DNA of 64,000 nucleotides from Petunia secreta (GCA_029990175.1 JARKIP010000022.1:23782001-23846000); one strand, 5' to 3'; shown: positions 10,010-21,839, numbered from the stretch's first letter. Made by a program: numbers and translations. The notes: generated by a model from the letters alone, not told the origin.

Positions 10010-11923
10010 TCAGGATATCGGCACGATCTTATCCGATAGCTGCATCTCCTTTACAACTCGTGATTGAATAATGTTCGCGGAGCTGCCCGCATCGTTGAGC
10101 ACTCTATTGACATCGAATTCCGCCACGCGTAACGTTATCACTAACGCATCAGCGTGTGGGAACTGCAGACCATCTATGTCGGAGTCTTCAAATGTTATCG
10201 TCTTTTCTGGTCGTGGACGCTTGGTATTTGTGATGGAGACCTTTGCGTACTTCTTTGCTGTGAAGGTGACGGAATCCACTTTGATCCCACCCGAGATAAC
10301 ATTGATTGTCATCTTTGGGGAAGATGCCCGTGGAGGGCCAGATTTGTTTAGCTGGACCTTCGTGTGAGTTTGCTTTCCCTTCTCGGTCAGGAACTCCTTC
10401 AAGAATCCCTGTTTCAATAAATGTGCAACTTCATACCTTAGGACTTTGCAGTCCTCGGTGGTGTGACCGTGGTCACGATGAAATTCGCACCATAGGTCCT
10501 GGTTTCGCTTGCTTGGGTCGATCTTCATGTCCTTCGGCCATTTGAACTTCTCTCCCATATCTTTGAGTGCTGCCACTACTTCAGACATTTCCACGTTGAA
10601 TCTCGGCAGGCTTGGGGCTCCACGGAGGCTTGATTCTGAATCATCTCTTCGGGACAGCCCTCTGTTGTTGCGGGTGCATCCTTTGGAGTTGTTGCGTGAC
10701 TGGTCAGGGTACGGTTCGTAACGTACCTCTGTCCTCTCTGTCTCCGCCTTTTCGCCGGAACCACCATTGCGCGACTGAGTCCTTCCTCGGGTACCTGTTC
10801 CAATTAATTTATCTTCATCAATACGTACCTTTGAGTTGTAGCAGTTGTAGACGTCCCACCAATTGGCTACTGGGAACTCGCGAAGAGATTCGTATAGCGT
10901 GCGCATAGCCTCTGAGCTCCTGATATCCAAAATGTTGTTGAATGTGATCGCCGCCCATCTGTCCGGTGCTTTGGGTAGCATCATACGTTCCCGTTGGAAG
11001 CGATCCACATATTTACGGAGAGACTCCTCGGGCCTCTGCTTGATCTCGAAGATATCTTCTACGCGAGTCTCCGTCTTTTGAACGCCTGTGTGTGCCTCCA
11101 CGAACAGCTCGGCCATTTCTGCAAAGGATCCAATAGAGTTTGGTGGCAACATTGAGTACCATCGCAGAGCTCCATCCACTAGGGTCTCCACGAACTTCTT
11201 CAATTGGATAGATTCGATCTCCTCATCGGTGAGATCGCTAGCTTTTATAAAGTTGTTGAACATCATGAGATGATCATTGGGATCGGACGTCCCACGGTAT
11301 CTCGGAATGCTTGGCATCTTGAATGTCTTGGGTATTGCCTTTGGGGCTGCTTCTTTCTTCCAAGGCCACTGGGAATACCATTGGACATTAACTTTCTTTA
11401 GCGTGGGTGGAGCACCTAGTATCTGATCGATTCTCTCGTGGAGAGACTTCTGAAGTGCTTCCTGGCTCTCCATGAATAGCTTGGTAAGAGCCTCCACGAC
11501 GATGCTCATTTCAGTGGATGCCATAGATCCTCCATTGTTTCGCTCCCCACCTTCCTTTGAAGTGTGTGAAGAAGGGGCATTACGATGTGGCGTTGCAGCG
11601 TCAGCTTTTGCAACCGAAGGGTTTTGCCCTCGGAGAGAGTTGAGTGCCTCATTTATCCCTCTGTTGACCTCCGCCTGTTCCTGCATGAATGCGTAGAACA
11701 TCTCCTGGAGGTTCCCTTGTCCAGGGGAGAGACTCCTATGGCGTCTTCTCCTAGGCGGAGTGGCACTCTGAGAGTGCCTACGCCCATTTCGCTGCCTAAC
11801 CTGTCCTTGGGAAGACTGTTGCTGCCCGTCGGCCGAATAATCGGGAGAATAATTGGGACTTGATGAAGAGGTATGTACCTGACTTCCGCCGATGATAGTT
11901 CGTTGTGAACCACTTTCTACCAT
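10010..11923 (-). pseudogene. Retand gag and protease N-part (637 codons)
   Basis: The longest intact frame in the element starts at ATG 11923, about 80 bases after the primer binding site. The N-terminus is Ser/Gln/Arg-rich. Residues about 200-400 are the retrotransposon gag core (FKMPSIPRYRGTSDPNDHL, LRWYSMLPPNSIGSFAEM, RPEESLRKYVDRF, with MLPKAPDRWAAITF further on). Residues about 485-520 form the CCHC-like knuckle (WCEFHRDHGHTTEDC). The C-terminal end enters the protease, with NDAGSSANIIQSRVVKEM carrying an Asp-Ala-Gly where Asp-Thr/Ser-Gly is expected. The frame closes at 10010 inside the protease. Gag packages the RNA into particles. The ORF is marked broken because the normal gag-pol continuation is lost. 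Confidence 0.92.
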
Positions 11924-12008
11924 GTTAGTTGTGAAACAAAATGATCGACAAAAAGGAAGGTAGTGCTGGAAAAGATAAACTTATTAACCTACAAAGGCTA
12001 TTGATCGA

Positions 12009-12026
12009 CTCCCACTGTGGTCGCCA
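12009..12026 (-). other. Primer binding site of Retand
   Basis: On the minus strand TGGCGACCACAGTGGGAG starts three bases inside the 5' LTR end (spacer AAT on the plus strand). The 23-kb element has the same class of site at 23399-23416. In Tat elements this class is usually assigned to tRNA-Arg; I could not confirm the tRNA here. Confidence 0.8.
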
Positions 12027-12029
12027 AAT

Positions 12030-12727
12030 TGTTTAACCTAGATCCGATTTTAGGCCAACTAACAATTAAATTTGTATTTGTGGAGTCACGATCAATAGTT
12101 TAGATTAAGAGTTTAAATGATGAATGGCGTTAGTTGTTAGAGTAGCAATATATTCATAATTTCCAACGATGATAAATAATAATATGGAAACAAGATATAA
12201 CCCAAAGTGAATAAAGTTAAAGCGTTAACAAAAATGAGTAGAGGTAACCGTGTTGGATCGCTTGACCCCGGTGAGAGTTCCTCGTTACGGATCGCACTAG
12301 AAGACTGGAGAGCAAAGTATTCAATGAATGTAAGCAAAGAACAGTGTTTGAGCAGGAGTAAGAGAGAGTATTCTTATTGATCTTGTAGACAGGAAGTAAA
12401 AGTCCGTTACAATGATTTTGGACGAATGCTATTTATAGATCTGATAGGCGTCCGTTGAGTTTTGTAACCGCTAACGGATACGTAACTGCTGGGTCGTAAT
12501 TATTTCCTTTATGACCATTCATTCAGAGATCGCACATGATCAGGTTAATAATTGCTCATTTAGATCGTGCTGACCTGGGAAGCGTTACATTGCTGATTTG
12601 GATCCGCTCGTGGTAACCGCCTGGCTAGTTATCTGTCCGCTAGATGTCTGTCCGGTGGAACCTCTACCCGTTCCACGTGGCAGACACGTGTCACCTTTTT
12701 AGATGTTGCCAGTTTTAATCCAATACA
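12030..12727 (-). repeat. Retand 5' LTR
   Basis: A 698-bp LTR, TGTTTAAC...CCAATACA on the plus strand. It includes a short extra block (around 12473-12485, CTAACGGATACG) absent from the 3' LTR, which largely explains the length difference. Confidence 0.93.
12429..12437 (-). promoter_or_regulatory. LTR TATA box
   Basis: On the minus strand TATAAATAG lies in the middle of the 5' LTR, the place where the U3 promoter is expected. The equivalent site in the 3' LTR has a substitution. Confidence 0.6.
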
Positions 12728-12732
12728 AATAG
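12728..12732. repeat. Target site duplication AATAG (right copy)
   Basis: Matches 3270-3274 exactly and closes the Retand insertion. Confidence 0.93.
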
Positions 12733-14173
12733 AGTTAACGCAAATCAGATAAACGAAGGCCAAGCAACATCAGTTAATAGAGATATATAGCACACGCAGC
12801 ACTAAGGACAACGGTAGAACAAAGCAACGGAGCAGGCAGCCGAAGAAATGGATTCCCCAGAACAATAGGTAAAATGATTTGTGCTTGAGGACAGTTCTAG
12901 ATTCTCAACAGATCTGCGAGGCCAAAAATCAGAACAATACCGAATCAAATTCTCTTAATAACCAGTCAAATCAGTAGTAATGAACAAACTGGCTCGCAGA
13001 CCAATTTCTGATGAGCACACCAGAGATAGCAGTGATCGAAATCGAAGTCACACGGAAAAGACAGGAACGATATGGATCTGTCGATGAAACTTGCCAACGA
13101 TCTGGATTTCTCGACGGGACCAAGGGGCGAAAATGGAGGAGCAAAAATCAAACGAAGGGAGGAGCGACGCCTGGTGAACCTCACCGGCGTCACTGCAACT
13201 TTGCCTCTTTTTAGATTTGTTTTGTCCCATTTCTCTCGATCCCCTACCCCAATGTCCTTCCTCCCTGTCCCTTATTTCAGATTTGTGTGCGTGTGTGGGT
13301 ATTGAAGAAAACCAAATGAGGGTGTGTGTAATGGCATTGATGGCGTGTAATGGCTGTGAGTGTGTGAATGATATATTGTACTGTGTATGGTGGAGACATT
13401 GTATGTGTTCGTAATCTGTATATTTTTTTGGTGTCCCCCCATTTTGTTCTGATGAATGCCATCTATTTAAACTATGAGATATAGTCATTATTAGGAGATT
13501 GCAAAAATTTTGGGATGGGAATATTGGGGAGATTGGAGAGATCTTGGGGATGATTTTCGGAATTAGGGACTTGAGAGTTGATTTTGGAGACTAATGAGTA
13601 GAGAGATTTGAGGTCTGATTTGGGGAAGTGTAAGAAAGGAAAGATTACTTTTGAAATTTTCATTCAAAATAAATAGGAAAAAAGGAAATATATAGCACAA
13701 TTAAGAATTATGAAATATTGTATTGGTGAGATATTTGGTCTAGGTTCAAAGTGAAATTGAAAGGATTTGAATAATTAAAAAAAAAAAATGGTAAGTATGA
13801 ATAAAACTTAGACTTGGACATTTTCTTTTTAACTAGCCAATATTCAACTTAAAGGTACAAAAAAATAAAGATATACATATTGTATAAAATGCACAAATAA
13901 CATTAATTGAGCTCAAATAAAATTAATTAAATATAAGTAATCACATATAATTATTAATTTGCACAAATGGCCACAAATCCATACAAATTTGACCTGTAGC
14001 CTTAATGATGCATTTATACGATATAGCTATAATTAATTATATAATGTATAAGCAGGGGATAACACACATAAATGCATGTCTTTTAATGCAAGTTTTCTCA
14101 AACAGTTAAATTGCATCTTTAAGTTAAATACAACCAATTTTAGAAAAAGGAGGAACAAAATTGGGTGTCCACA
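12728..14173 (-). repeat. 3' LTR of the 23-kb element, proximal part
   Basis: From about 12762 this aligns with 23953-25378 (shared CCAAGCAACAT, TATATAGCACACGCAGCACTAAGG and GACAAAATTG blocks) and ends GTGTCCACA at 14173. Several short reading frames inside it (13011-13500) are LTR sequence, not genes. Confidence 0.88.
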
Positions 14174-14190
14174 GCAGCCCCGCTTTGCCC
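14174..14190 (-). other. Polypurine tract of the 23-kb element
   Basis: On the minus strand GGGCAAAGCGGGGCTGC abuts the LTR start TGTGGACACC. It is purine-rich, directly next to the LTR and on the correct strand. Confidence 0.6.
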
Positions 14191-15442
14191 GGGGATGATG
14201 AAAGAGTCTCCGGAAAAAGATAGTTGAAGGAGTAGCCAGTTTTGTCTCAATGGATAGACAAAGTAAAAGGAAAATGAGAGTTGTGGGGATATTTTGGCCG
14301 AACCCCGGTCTCTGAGTTGCCTACATATCTCGGGTTACATGAGAATCAGGCCGTGTGTAGTTCTAGAATGACATGTTGCCTGTGTGAGAAATTTATGACA
14401 CACGATTTTGGATGTCAAGACTAAACTTATTCAAGTATGTAAAGTTTAGATTCGTGTATGCTTTGCCTCTTGGGGAGATAAATGAAGAATAAAGCAAAGG
14501 CACTATCGAAGATGAGATAACATCAATAGTTCGAGCATGTGAAAAGAGGCTTATAAACGTCCTAGTTATGAAAATGTGGCACGCTACACACCCATAAAGA
14601 GGAATTTATATGTATATAGTTTCCACTTCATCTCGATAAATGAGTAATTTTGCCTTCAATATTGCCTTGACTGAGCTGGGAAACATTTGAAGAACGAGCT
14701 TTAAAAGTGCGCACGATTCAAACAGATGGACACGATTAAGCATGAGAACATGCACGATTGACACAAATAGGATTGAATAGGAAGGAATACAAAACTGACA
14801 TCCAATCCGCAAGGAAAAATTAGGTAGATCACCGGTGCAAGTAGGGAAATATAGATTTGAGCGCTTTGGGACTCGACAGAATAGATAGTTTGCAGGTGTA
14901 GCAAAAGCATTATTTGTAGGGTCAGGCTTCTTGAATTGGGTTTTGGGATGATGCCTAGTATGTATTTGAGGTTTTGCGGTTGCACAATTTCTTGTGGGCT
15001 AGTGATTTTTCGGGAGAAAGTGTGCGAGGATAGAAATGGTGTAAGGGTTTTTCGAGAGATCAGGGGGCGTCCTGCAGTAAAATCAAGATAAGTTCAGATA
15101 GAGGAAAAGGTAGAGATAAAGTAAACTTCCCTGTTGACTCGAGTAGTTGTTTGTCTGTTTCGAGTGCGATCAGTGCTAAGGAATATGTGCCTCTCCTCTG
15201 GGGATATTTATTTGGGTGCGTCTTGTCAGGAGATAATTGCTTGTCGTGTCGGGCTGTATACCCTAGGACACTATGACACTGCTGCTGCCTTCTTGTTAAA
15301 AGGACCTACCTGCATGAAAAGAAAACTGCTATTGCCTCCTCGTAAAAAGGACCTACTGCTAGTTCCTCTCGTCATGAGATGTATGCCTGTCGCGTCGGGC
15401 TGTGTACCCTGCGAACAAAAATATAGTGCAAGAGAAGAAAAG

Positions 15443-15792
15443 AAGTGCCTCTCGTCAGGAGATATTTGCCTGCTCGTCGGGCGCTATTAGTGCCCCTCGT
15501 CAGGAGATAATTTTCTACTCGTCAGGAGCTACTAAGTGGCTGTCGTCATGAGATAGTTGTCTGCTCGTCAGAGTAACTAAGTGCCTCTTGTCAAGAGATA
15601 ACTGTCTGCTCGTCAGGAGCTACTATGTTCCTTTCGTAATGAGATAATTGTCTGCTCGTGAGGAGCTACTAAGTGCCTCTCGTCAGGAAATAATTATCTG
15701 CTTGTCAGGAGCTACTAAGTACCTCTCGTTAGGAGATAATTGTCTGCTCGTCAGGAGCTACTAGTGCCTCTCATAAGGAGATAATTGTTTAT
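15443..15792. repeat. 46-bp tandem array made of two 23-bp halves
   Basis: About eight copies with spacing 45-46 bp. Each unit has two related halves, one with TCTCGTCAGGAGATAA and one with GCTCGTCAGGAGCTAC, so the array is a dimer-type higher-order repeat. Copies differ by point changes. Confidence 0.9.
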
Positions 15793-16159
15793 CGCATCGG
15801 GGTGTATACCCTGCATATAAAAAGTAAAGTGAAGTGCTAAAACATATAAAACGATGTTATCATGCCCGTAGGATTTCCTGGAACACTGTCACGCTGATTG
15901 TCGTTTTTTTTAATTTCGTCTTTGGGCCTTTGGTGAATTTTGAGGTTTTAACCTCAAAGTTCTGTCCACTGTCAGCTTGCCTCTTGTGGAATTTTTGAGG
16001 GGATCCTAAAAATTCTGCCCCAGTTTATTGCCTTTGATAGATCATCATATTATAGTAGTACCTTCAAAACAAAAATATGTGTGTATGTCCAATGCTAATG
16101 CGGACGAGCCTATTGTAGTGGTTCCTGCAAAATAATATATATGAGTTTCGTCATATTTA

Positions 16160-16464
16160 AGCCGGACAGGGCCGATCGTCATATTCTAAGCCTGACGAGG
16201 CTGGTCGTCATACTATAACCCTGACGAGGCTAATCGTCATATTCTAACCCTGACAAGGCTAGTCGTCATATTTTAAGCCTGACGTGGCTGATCGTCATAT
16301 TCAAAACCTGACGAGGCTGGTCGTCATATTTTAAGCCTGACGTGGCTAGTCGTCATATTATAAGCCTGACGTGGCTAGTCGTCATATTATAAGCCTGACG
16401 TGACTAGTCGTCATATTTTAAGCCTGACATGGCTAGTCATCATATTATAAGCCTGACGTGGCTA
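16160..16464. repeat. 29-bp tandem array with TGACGTGGC and an inverted repeat
   Basis: There are 10.5 copies at an exact 29-bp period. Each unit carries a form of CCTGACGTGGCTAGTCGTCA, in which TGACG and CGTCA are inverted repeats around an 8-base loop. Four units carry TGACGTGGC exactly; others have TGACGAGGC, TGACAAGGC, TGACATGGC or TGACGTGAC. Confidence 0.95.
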
Positions 16465-18900
16465 AAGTGCTATCATGCCTGTTGTGATTGCCTGCGAATC
16501 TTACATTTGTGCTGAAAGATCTACTGTTAAAGTTTCGTTAGTCGAAATAAAGTGGTTGCATTGCATTGAATACCAATGTATTGGCTTGAATCTGCATTCG
16601 CCTTTTAGTGTGACGATTGGGTATCTCGATGACTCTGATTATGTGGGTATTTGTATACTTAGACTGAGGTTTGGTGTTTGGATTTTGCAGAATTTAGAGG
16701 TTGTCCAAAATTGTATTTGTCTTGGGTTGTGTCGGAGTGTCTTCCTATTTCGTGCTTTTCTTTTCAAATTCAAGGAGCTAACTTTGATGGATTGTTTTGT
16801 ATAGAAAATGCATTTGTTGTTTGAGATTTGCAAGTTTTATTCGTTGGTTCTGATCATTGTCTCGCCTTTGTCAATCAGACTTTGAATATTGTGTTTCGGT
16901 ATTGGGTATTTCGTGATGTCATGGTATTGAATGTTTGAGTGGTGAGTGTAGATCTTTGTTGGATCGAATTTCGGAATGGGTATCTAGGGAATAGTTTGTT
17001 TGTCGCTTGAAAAATCTCTTGACAGAGCTAAAGGAGTAAAGGTGTGAGGTTGTGAGTTTTGCCAATTTCAGTTGTACAGTGATTGAATTTTTCTTGTGGC
17101 TCATGTGTGGGTATGTTGCCAGCTACTTTTGTTCGTCCGTACTACAAGTTGTACGGAAGTGGAATTAGGATTGTCTAGGTTCTGTCGGTGTCATATGCTG
17201 GTGGTTTGAAGGACTTTGTTCGAGAAGGTAAAAGTTTTCAGTTTGGCTTTTTTGAATGCGCATTCTTGACCAATTTCAGTGTTCACATGCAAAGCAGTCG
17301 TAATAAAGTGGCAAAATACAAAAAAGTACGTTAGCATATTAGCAAAGATTTGATGCAAAACAACACATAGAGCCTAAGAGAATACCTAGACCGCAGATGA
17401 TAAATTAGCACATGAATTTAGAGATTATGATAGAACGCATGAATATCACAAAAGACTGCCTAAGTGCTTTATATAGCAGTCAAGGCAAGGATTTTGGTCA
17501 AATAACTGATACTTGTGAAGTTGAATGTCAGTGAAAAGTGATAAAGACGTGGTATAGGAAAACGTTGTGCTGTGTGACAGAAAAGAGAGGTTGGCTTTTA
17601 TCGAACACCAAGACTTTGTGTATTTATCATCTTTTCTTGCAAATTTTACTGTCATGATGCCTATGTGTCTTTGATAAAGATACTCAATGTCTTTCATACT
17701 TGTCAACCAACTACTGCAATTCAATTTTTGCCTCGATTTTTGCTTGTCAGGTAGATTTTGTTGCCAAAGGAACGATCCCGGTGTATCACATATATTCTTA
17801 GATCGCTGCTTCAGCCAAGACCATTTTAGAGGTTGGCCAGATTGTATTCCTTACTCAATGTAGTTGTTGTCATGAAAATTTATTCAAATAAAGCGACCAA
17901 AATCGCTTCAAGAAATCTATGTGCCCCTGTTTTTTGTATCAAATCATTTAATGTTCTTGTAAGTGTCTCAAATAGCTTCGTCTTGATTTCATCGTCTCAT
18001 CCCGCACTTGCTAGTTGGTAGGGATTGGCTTCCAACACTCAGCAAGAGTTTCTGGCTCCGTCATATAGTGGAGTCTTTGTCACTACGCCTTTGCATTCTG
18101 TTCCAAATTGAATCAGCCTGCTAATTTTGGTTGTTATGCATAAACCTTTGTATCATCAAGCGGGTTCCGATAATTTCTCACTTCCTTACTGCCTTGGGAT
18201 TACCCTTTGAACGTCTTTTTGGCCATGAATAGGTGCAAGTTTGGAAATATTTTTGATTGCCTTAAATGTATTACAATATGGTCTAGACCGACAAAATAAT
18301 CCTCAAACATTGTGTCAAAACGAAGTATTTCGGTAAGTCATTTTTGCCTTTGAGTTTGACCAACAAATCTCTTGCCCTATCAATTTTTTGCTTTGTGTGT
18401 ATAGTGCGTGCTACTACAAACTCTTCTTATTTTGAAAAATCTCTGATAAGTGCACTTTGCTTAACCAAATCTTCTGCCTTGGTATTCAACTTAAGCCAAC
18501 CTTTTGGATAATAGGTTTTTGAGTTCGTAAGGGATAGGGAATTATCAAGACTTTCGAAAGATTTCTTTTATCAGGATTTGAGCATAATGTAGGGAGATGA
18601 GGTGCCTTGGTAGGAGATTGGATTTGGGAAGGGATTGACTTAGGTAGAAAGAGACCTAGAGCAATCAAGCAAATCCTAGAAAATAAAAATGTATCCTATG
18701 ACCGCTTTATGCATGATGATTTGGAAAGCGTTTTGTGCCACATATATCATTTCATTTGCTACAAAATGCGGAGTCTAAAAGAGAATATTACATTTATTGA
18801 ACATTGGTCATTATTATAATGGTTGATATTGAAACAACGTAAGAGAACGAAAGGACTAAACATTGCTAGAAAATCAGATCATGGCCTGAGCGAGCATTCT

Positions 18901-20560
18901 TCATGTTGATCCATACTGAAAAGATTCAATTTCTTCCTCTTCGGACGAATATTCGTTTGAGAAGCTTGCCCCTGGCGAGTCTCCTTGGATGATGATATTT
19001 TTTGCGTCAGTTAAGAGCTGAGATATGTCGAATGTGAAGTTTTTCAACATTTCCCAAGCGTTCCTTCCTTCCTCCTCTATTCCTTTGCTAGCCACAGAGT
19101 CCATTCCTTCGCCAGCCCATACACCGATGAACTCTATGCGTTTTGTCAGGAGTTCTGCCTTATTGTGACACTTGTCTTTTTCTTTGTTCTTTGCTTCGAC
19201 CAAACTTTGATTTTTCGCTATTTTCTCTCATGCCTTTGCCAGTTGTTTGTGTAGCCTCTTGCACTCAGGTTCTAATTCATCAGCATTTCTTTTCCTTTTA
19301 CTTGTTGCTCTTGGTTGAACTGCCTTTGCTATGTCTTTCCTTAGCTAGTCTGGATAATCTTCATCATAGCCTGCATCAAACCTGTCTCATCCAATAGTCT
19401 CAAATCCTATTTGTTGCCTTTCTTTCCAAAGTTCTAATATCTTGTCTTAGAACGGTATCACTCCTCCAAAGATATCTGCTTTGAAACTTCTGATGTCTGC
19501 AATTTGGGCTACAATCTGCTTTCTCCCTACTTGTCTAAGTACCCTTAAAGGAGTGTATAGGTAAACTCCTCTAAAGCCTACTAACCCAAGAAAATAAGCT
19601 CTTTCGGATCTTGTGATTACTGTTGTGCCGGGAAAGTAATCAAACATCCATTGTATGTTCTCAGATGTCGACTGAGAAAGCCTGTGGTGCCAGCCTTTTT
19701 GCAGTCGTTGGCTGGTCTCATTTCTTGAGAGCATTGTTCATGCGGGCAGTATGAGTCAAGATGTAGTTTTCTCTTGGTATGGGGTAGAAGGCTTGGTCTA
19801 TGGTGTTCATCCTTTGCAAATGTTCCATCAACCAATTTTGTAGGAGTAAATTACAACCTTCGAAAAAGCTAGCACCTTTCTTGCATCGTTCTAAAGCTCG
19901 GTACATTTATGCAACAATCATTGGTACCAAAGTGTATTTCTTATTGAAGTCCTTGAGTAAGGCATCGACAATGGATACCATGCAAACATCAACTCATCCT
20001 TTGTGTTCGGGAAACATGACAGTTTTTTAAAAGCTGGTGACAAAAGCAAGTACCCTCCGCTTTTGCCAATCTGCCTTGTTAATGCTGAAATAGTCTTTGG
20101 ATTTTTGAAATGCTTTTCCATACATAAATTTGATGTAGAGGGAAGTCAAGAAAATTCCTAATTGTCTTACAATGTCTGTGCATTATTCAGGCTTAAGCCC
20201 TACCATTTCGAAGAACTCCTCGGGTGTAATGTTTTCAGGCATCAATACCTCATCACTATCAAATGGGAGTTGAGACAATCCGCCTATTTCTTCCAGCAAC
20301 AGTGTCAACTCTACACTTCCAAAGTGGAAAACCGCTCGGTCCGCATCCCAATAATGTACTGCTGCTTTTACTATCCCTTTTACTACAGTGTGCTCCATTA
20401 GTGAAATTAGATCCCAAACACCATTTTGACTTGATTTTGTTTATCTATGCTTAGGTTTTCCCACCAATCTCTTAGAAACTGAGGGATTTCAACAACCATA
20501 TCAAATGTTCTAGTGGCTATGATATTTTGGAAAAGGTGACGGACGATAGGAAAAGGGAAA
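18901..20560 (-). pseudogene. Plant-mobile-domain / DUF7745-like gene, broken
   Basis: Minus-strand pieces in order form one decayed protein of about 500 residues. The N-part has EIPQFLRDWWENLSIDKQ (near 20490). Next come AAVHYWDADRAVFHFGSVEL and EEIGGLSQLPFDSDEVLMPE (20183-20398), then WQKRRVLAF. YRALERCKKGASFFEGCNLL and WLMEHLQR follow (19840-19906). Then come SENIQWMFDYFPGT and RVLRQVGRKQIVAQ (19500-19660), and finally a Lys/Glu-rich likely coiled coil ending in an acidic tail SSEEEEIESFQ at 18901. The wording matches the DUF7745 / plant mobile domain group found widely in plant transposable elements. Many stops and frame changes are present, for example after GLKPE at 20183. It is the only gene in the 23-kb element. 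Its role is unknown; capture as cargo or a specialised helper are both possible. Confidence 0.75.
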
Positions 20561-20799
20561 AGAAAAGGCCTAAAATTCCCTTTATTGCAAACAAATAATC
20601 AATGTGTGGCACAAGCTTTTGAACACAATGCAACAGAGAATATGAACAGATTTGTCGTTGTGGGTTGAGAACCCTTTAGACACTTTAGATGAAAGTTGCT
20701 AATGGACTTTTGACCAACTACGGATGGCCAGTCTTGTTATAATGCCTAAATAATAAATGCGCATTATGTGTCATCCTGTCTATCAAGCGGTCATTTCTA

Positions 20800-21040
20800 C
20801 TTCAAATTGGGCCTTTAATGCCTTTTCGGTTACCTTTTGCGCGTTTGAATAGCATTAAACAGTCTTTTCTGATTCAATTTCGGCTTTGATGCCTCTTCAG
20901 TTACCTTTTGTGCCTTTGAATGACATTGAACACTGAATGATTCTAACCGCTTAGGAATAAATGGTCGTTTCTGATTCAATTTAGGCTTTGCTACCATTTT
21001 GGTTACCTTTGTGCCTTTGAATGGCATTGAATGCAAGATA
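20800..21040. repeat. Three degenerate 65-95-bp repeats
   Basis: Blocks near 20806, 20872 and 20968 share the order CTGATTCAATTT (absent from the first), GGCTTT, GGTTACCTTT, TTTGAATGGCATTGAA. Spacing is irregular, and the short frames over them have no coding signal. Confidence 0.7.
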
Positions 21041-21059
21041 ATTCCAATAAACAGTCCAC

Positions 21060-21839
21060 ATTTGCACATTCAATCCTTTAATTATATGCCAATAAATCAT
21101 GTTTATCGCTTTTTGGGGGTCGAAAATCCGTTCAGATTTTTTGAATATGTTGGCCTATCAGACTTGAGAACAAGTTGACAAATGATATGTCATGATGCAT
21201 GGCCCTAGAGTCACCACTAAGAGCTGGGTTGACTTAGACCGAGTTTTATTATCCTCCCAAGCTGAGAATTCGGGAGCGGGAATGTCTCAGACATCCTAGA
21301 TTCCAAGTTGTTCAACCTAAAAGGCATTTTGTGAGTAAAGAGGCGGTCCTAACCACTGTATTTTCAATGCACGATTTTGAAGTTGGCAGGAGTGGCGGGC
21401 GTATGATCAAAATGCACAAGTTGAAATAAAATAAGTTTAAAATAAAATAAATTTAATAAAAGGGAAGGAAAAAGGGATAGCAAAAGAAACAAGTTAGTTC
21501 AGAAAATTACATGATCGGGCAAGATAATTTGAAATTATGATGTGAAAAAGATTTTAAAATATAGAATGCGATGTATACTCCTAATGGAGTTTTCTAAGAG
21601 TGAGATTTAGACAAGGTTCTCCCAACTAGACAGTTTGAAAGTGAAAAAGTTTCGAACCGTCGGTTGTACCGCGGACATTGGACACACAGTTATGTGATCA
21701 TGTTATGTGTGATTTGAAGTCCCCTATAGAGGCTGGACATTGGACACACAGTCCGGTCGCGTGAGTATCAGGTTCCTAATTTGATTGCCCTAAGATGTGA
21801 GGAATGAAGCCTTTAGCGTAAATTGATATATATTTTTTT
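21060..21839. other. Unassigned AT-rich segment, possibly an LTR remnant
   Basis: No gene is visible. The segment has a GAGTCACCACTAAGAGCTGGG block reminiscent of the GACGCCACCTAATAT region in the 23-kb element's own LTR, and two GGACATTGGACACACAGT repeats (21673 and 21732). It may be a diverged LTR piece or leader sequence. I could not place its limits. Confidence 0.35.

Larger units (their letters stand above)
3275..12727 (-). mobile_element. Complete Tat/Retand-lineage Ty3/gypsy retrotransposon
   Basis: A 9,453-bp element with LTRs of 680 and 698 bp, ends TG...CA, and the duplication AATAG. Minus-strand order is 5' LTR, PBS, gag, protease, RT, RNase H, a second archaeal-type RNase H, integrase, polypurine tract and 3' LTR. 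The two RNase H domains are a hallmark of the Tat lineage. Between integrase and 3' LTR lies an extra gene on the opposite strand (4520-6882), also a known habit of Tat elements. In the first 100 aligned LTR bases I count two differences, so the insertion is fairly young and clearly later than the 23-kb host element. Frameshifts in protease, RT and integrase and a deletion of the integrase C-terminus make it defective. Confidence 0.93.
14191..18900 (-). other. Long 3' untranslated region of the 23-kb element
   Basis: I see no convincing gene on either strand in these 4.7 kb; the short open frames lack recognisable motifs. The region holds two tandem arrays (15443-15792 and 16160-16464) and, at 15185-15442, degenerate relatives of the first array (repeats of TCTCGTCAGGAG, and GGGCTGTATACCCT twice). 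Tandem repeats in the 3' untranslated region are a known feature of Tat-lineage elements. Confidence 0.7.

Noticed and set aside
13011..13488. Overlapping ORFs of 65-146 codons on both strands
   Set aside because: They lie within the LTR of the 23-kb element and recur, broken, in the other LTR copy at 24190-24600.
15443..16464. CRISPR-like arrays of regular repeats
   Set aside because: The repeats are directly adjacent with no unique spacers, diverge by point changes, and sit in a plant retrotransposon's 3' region.
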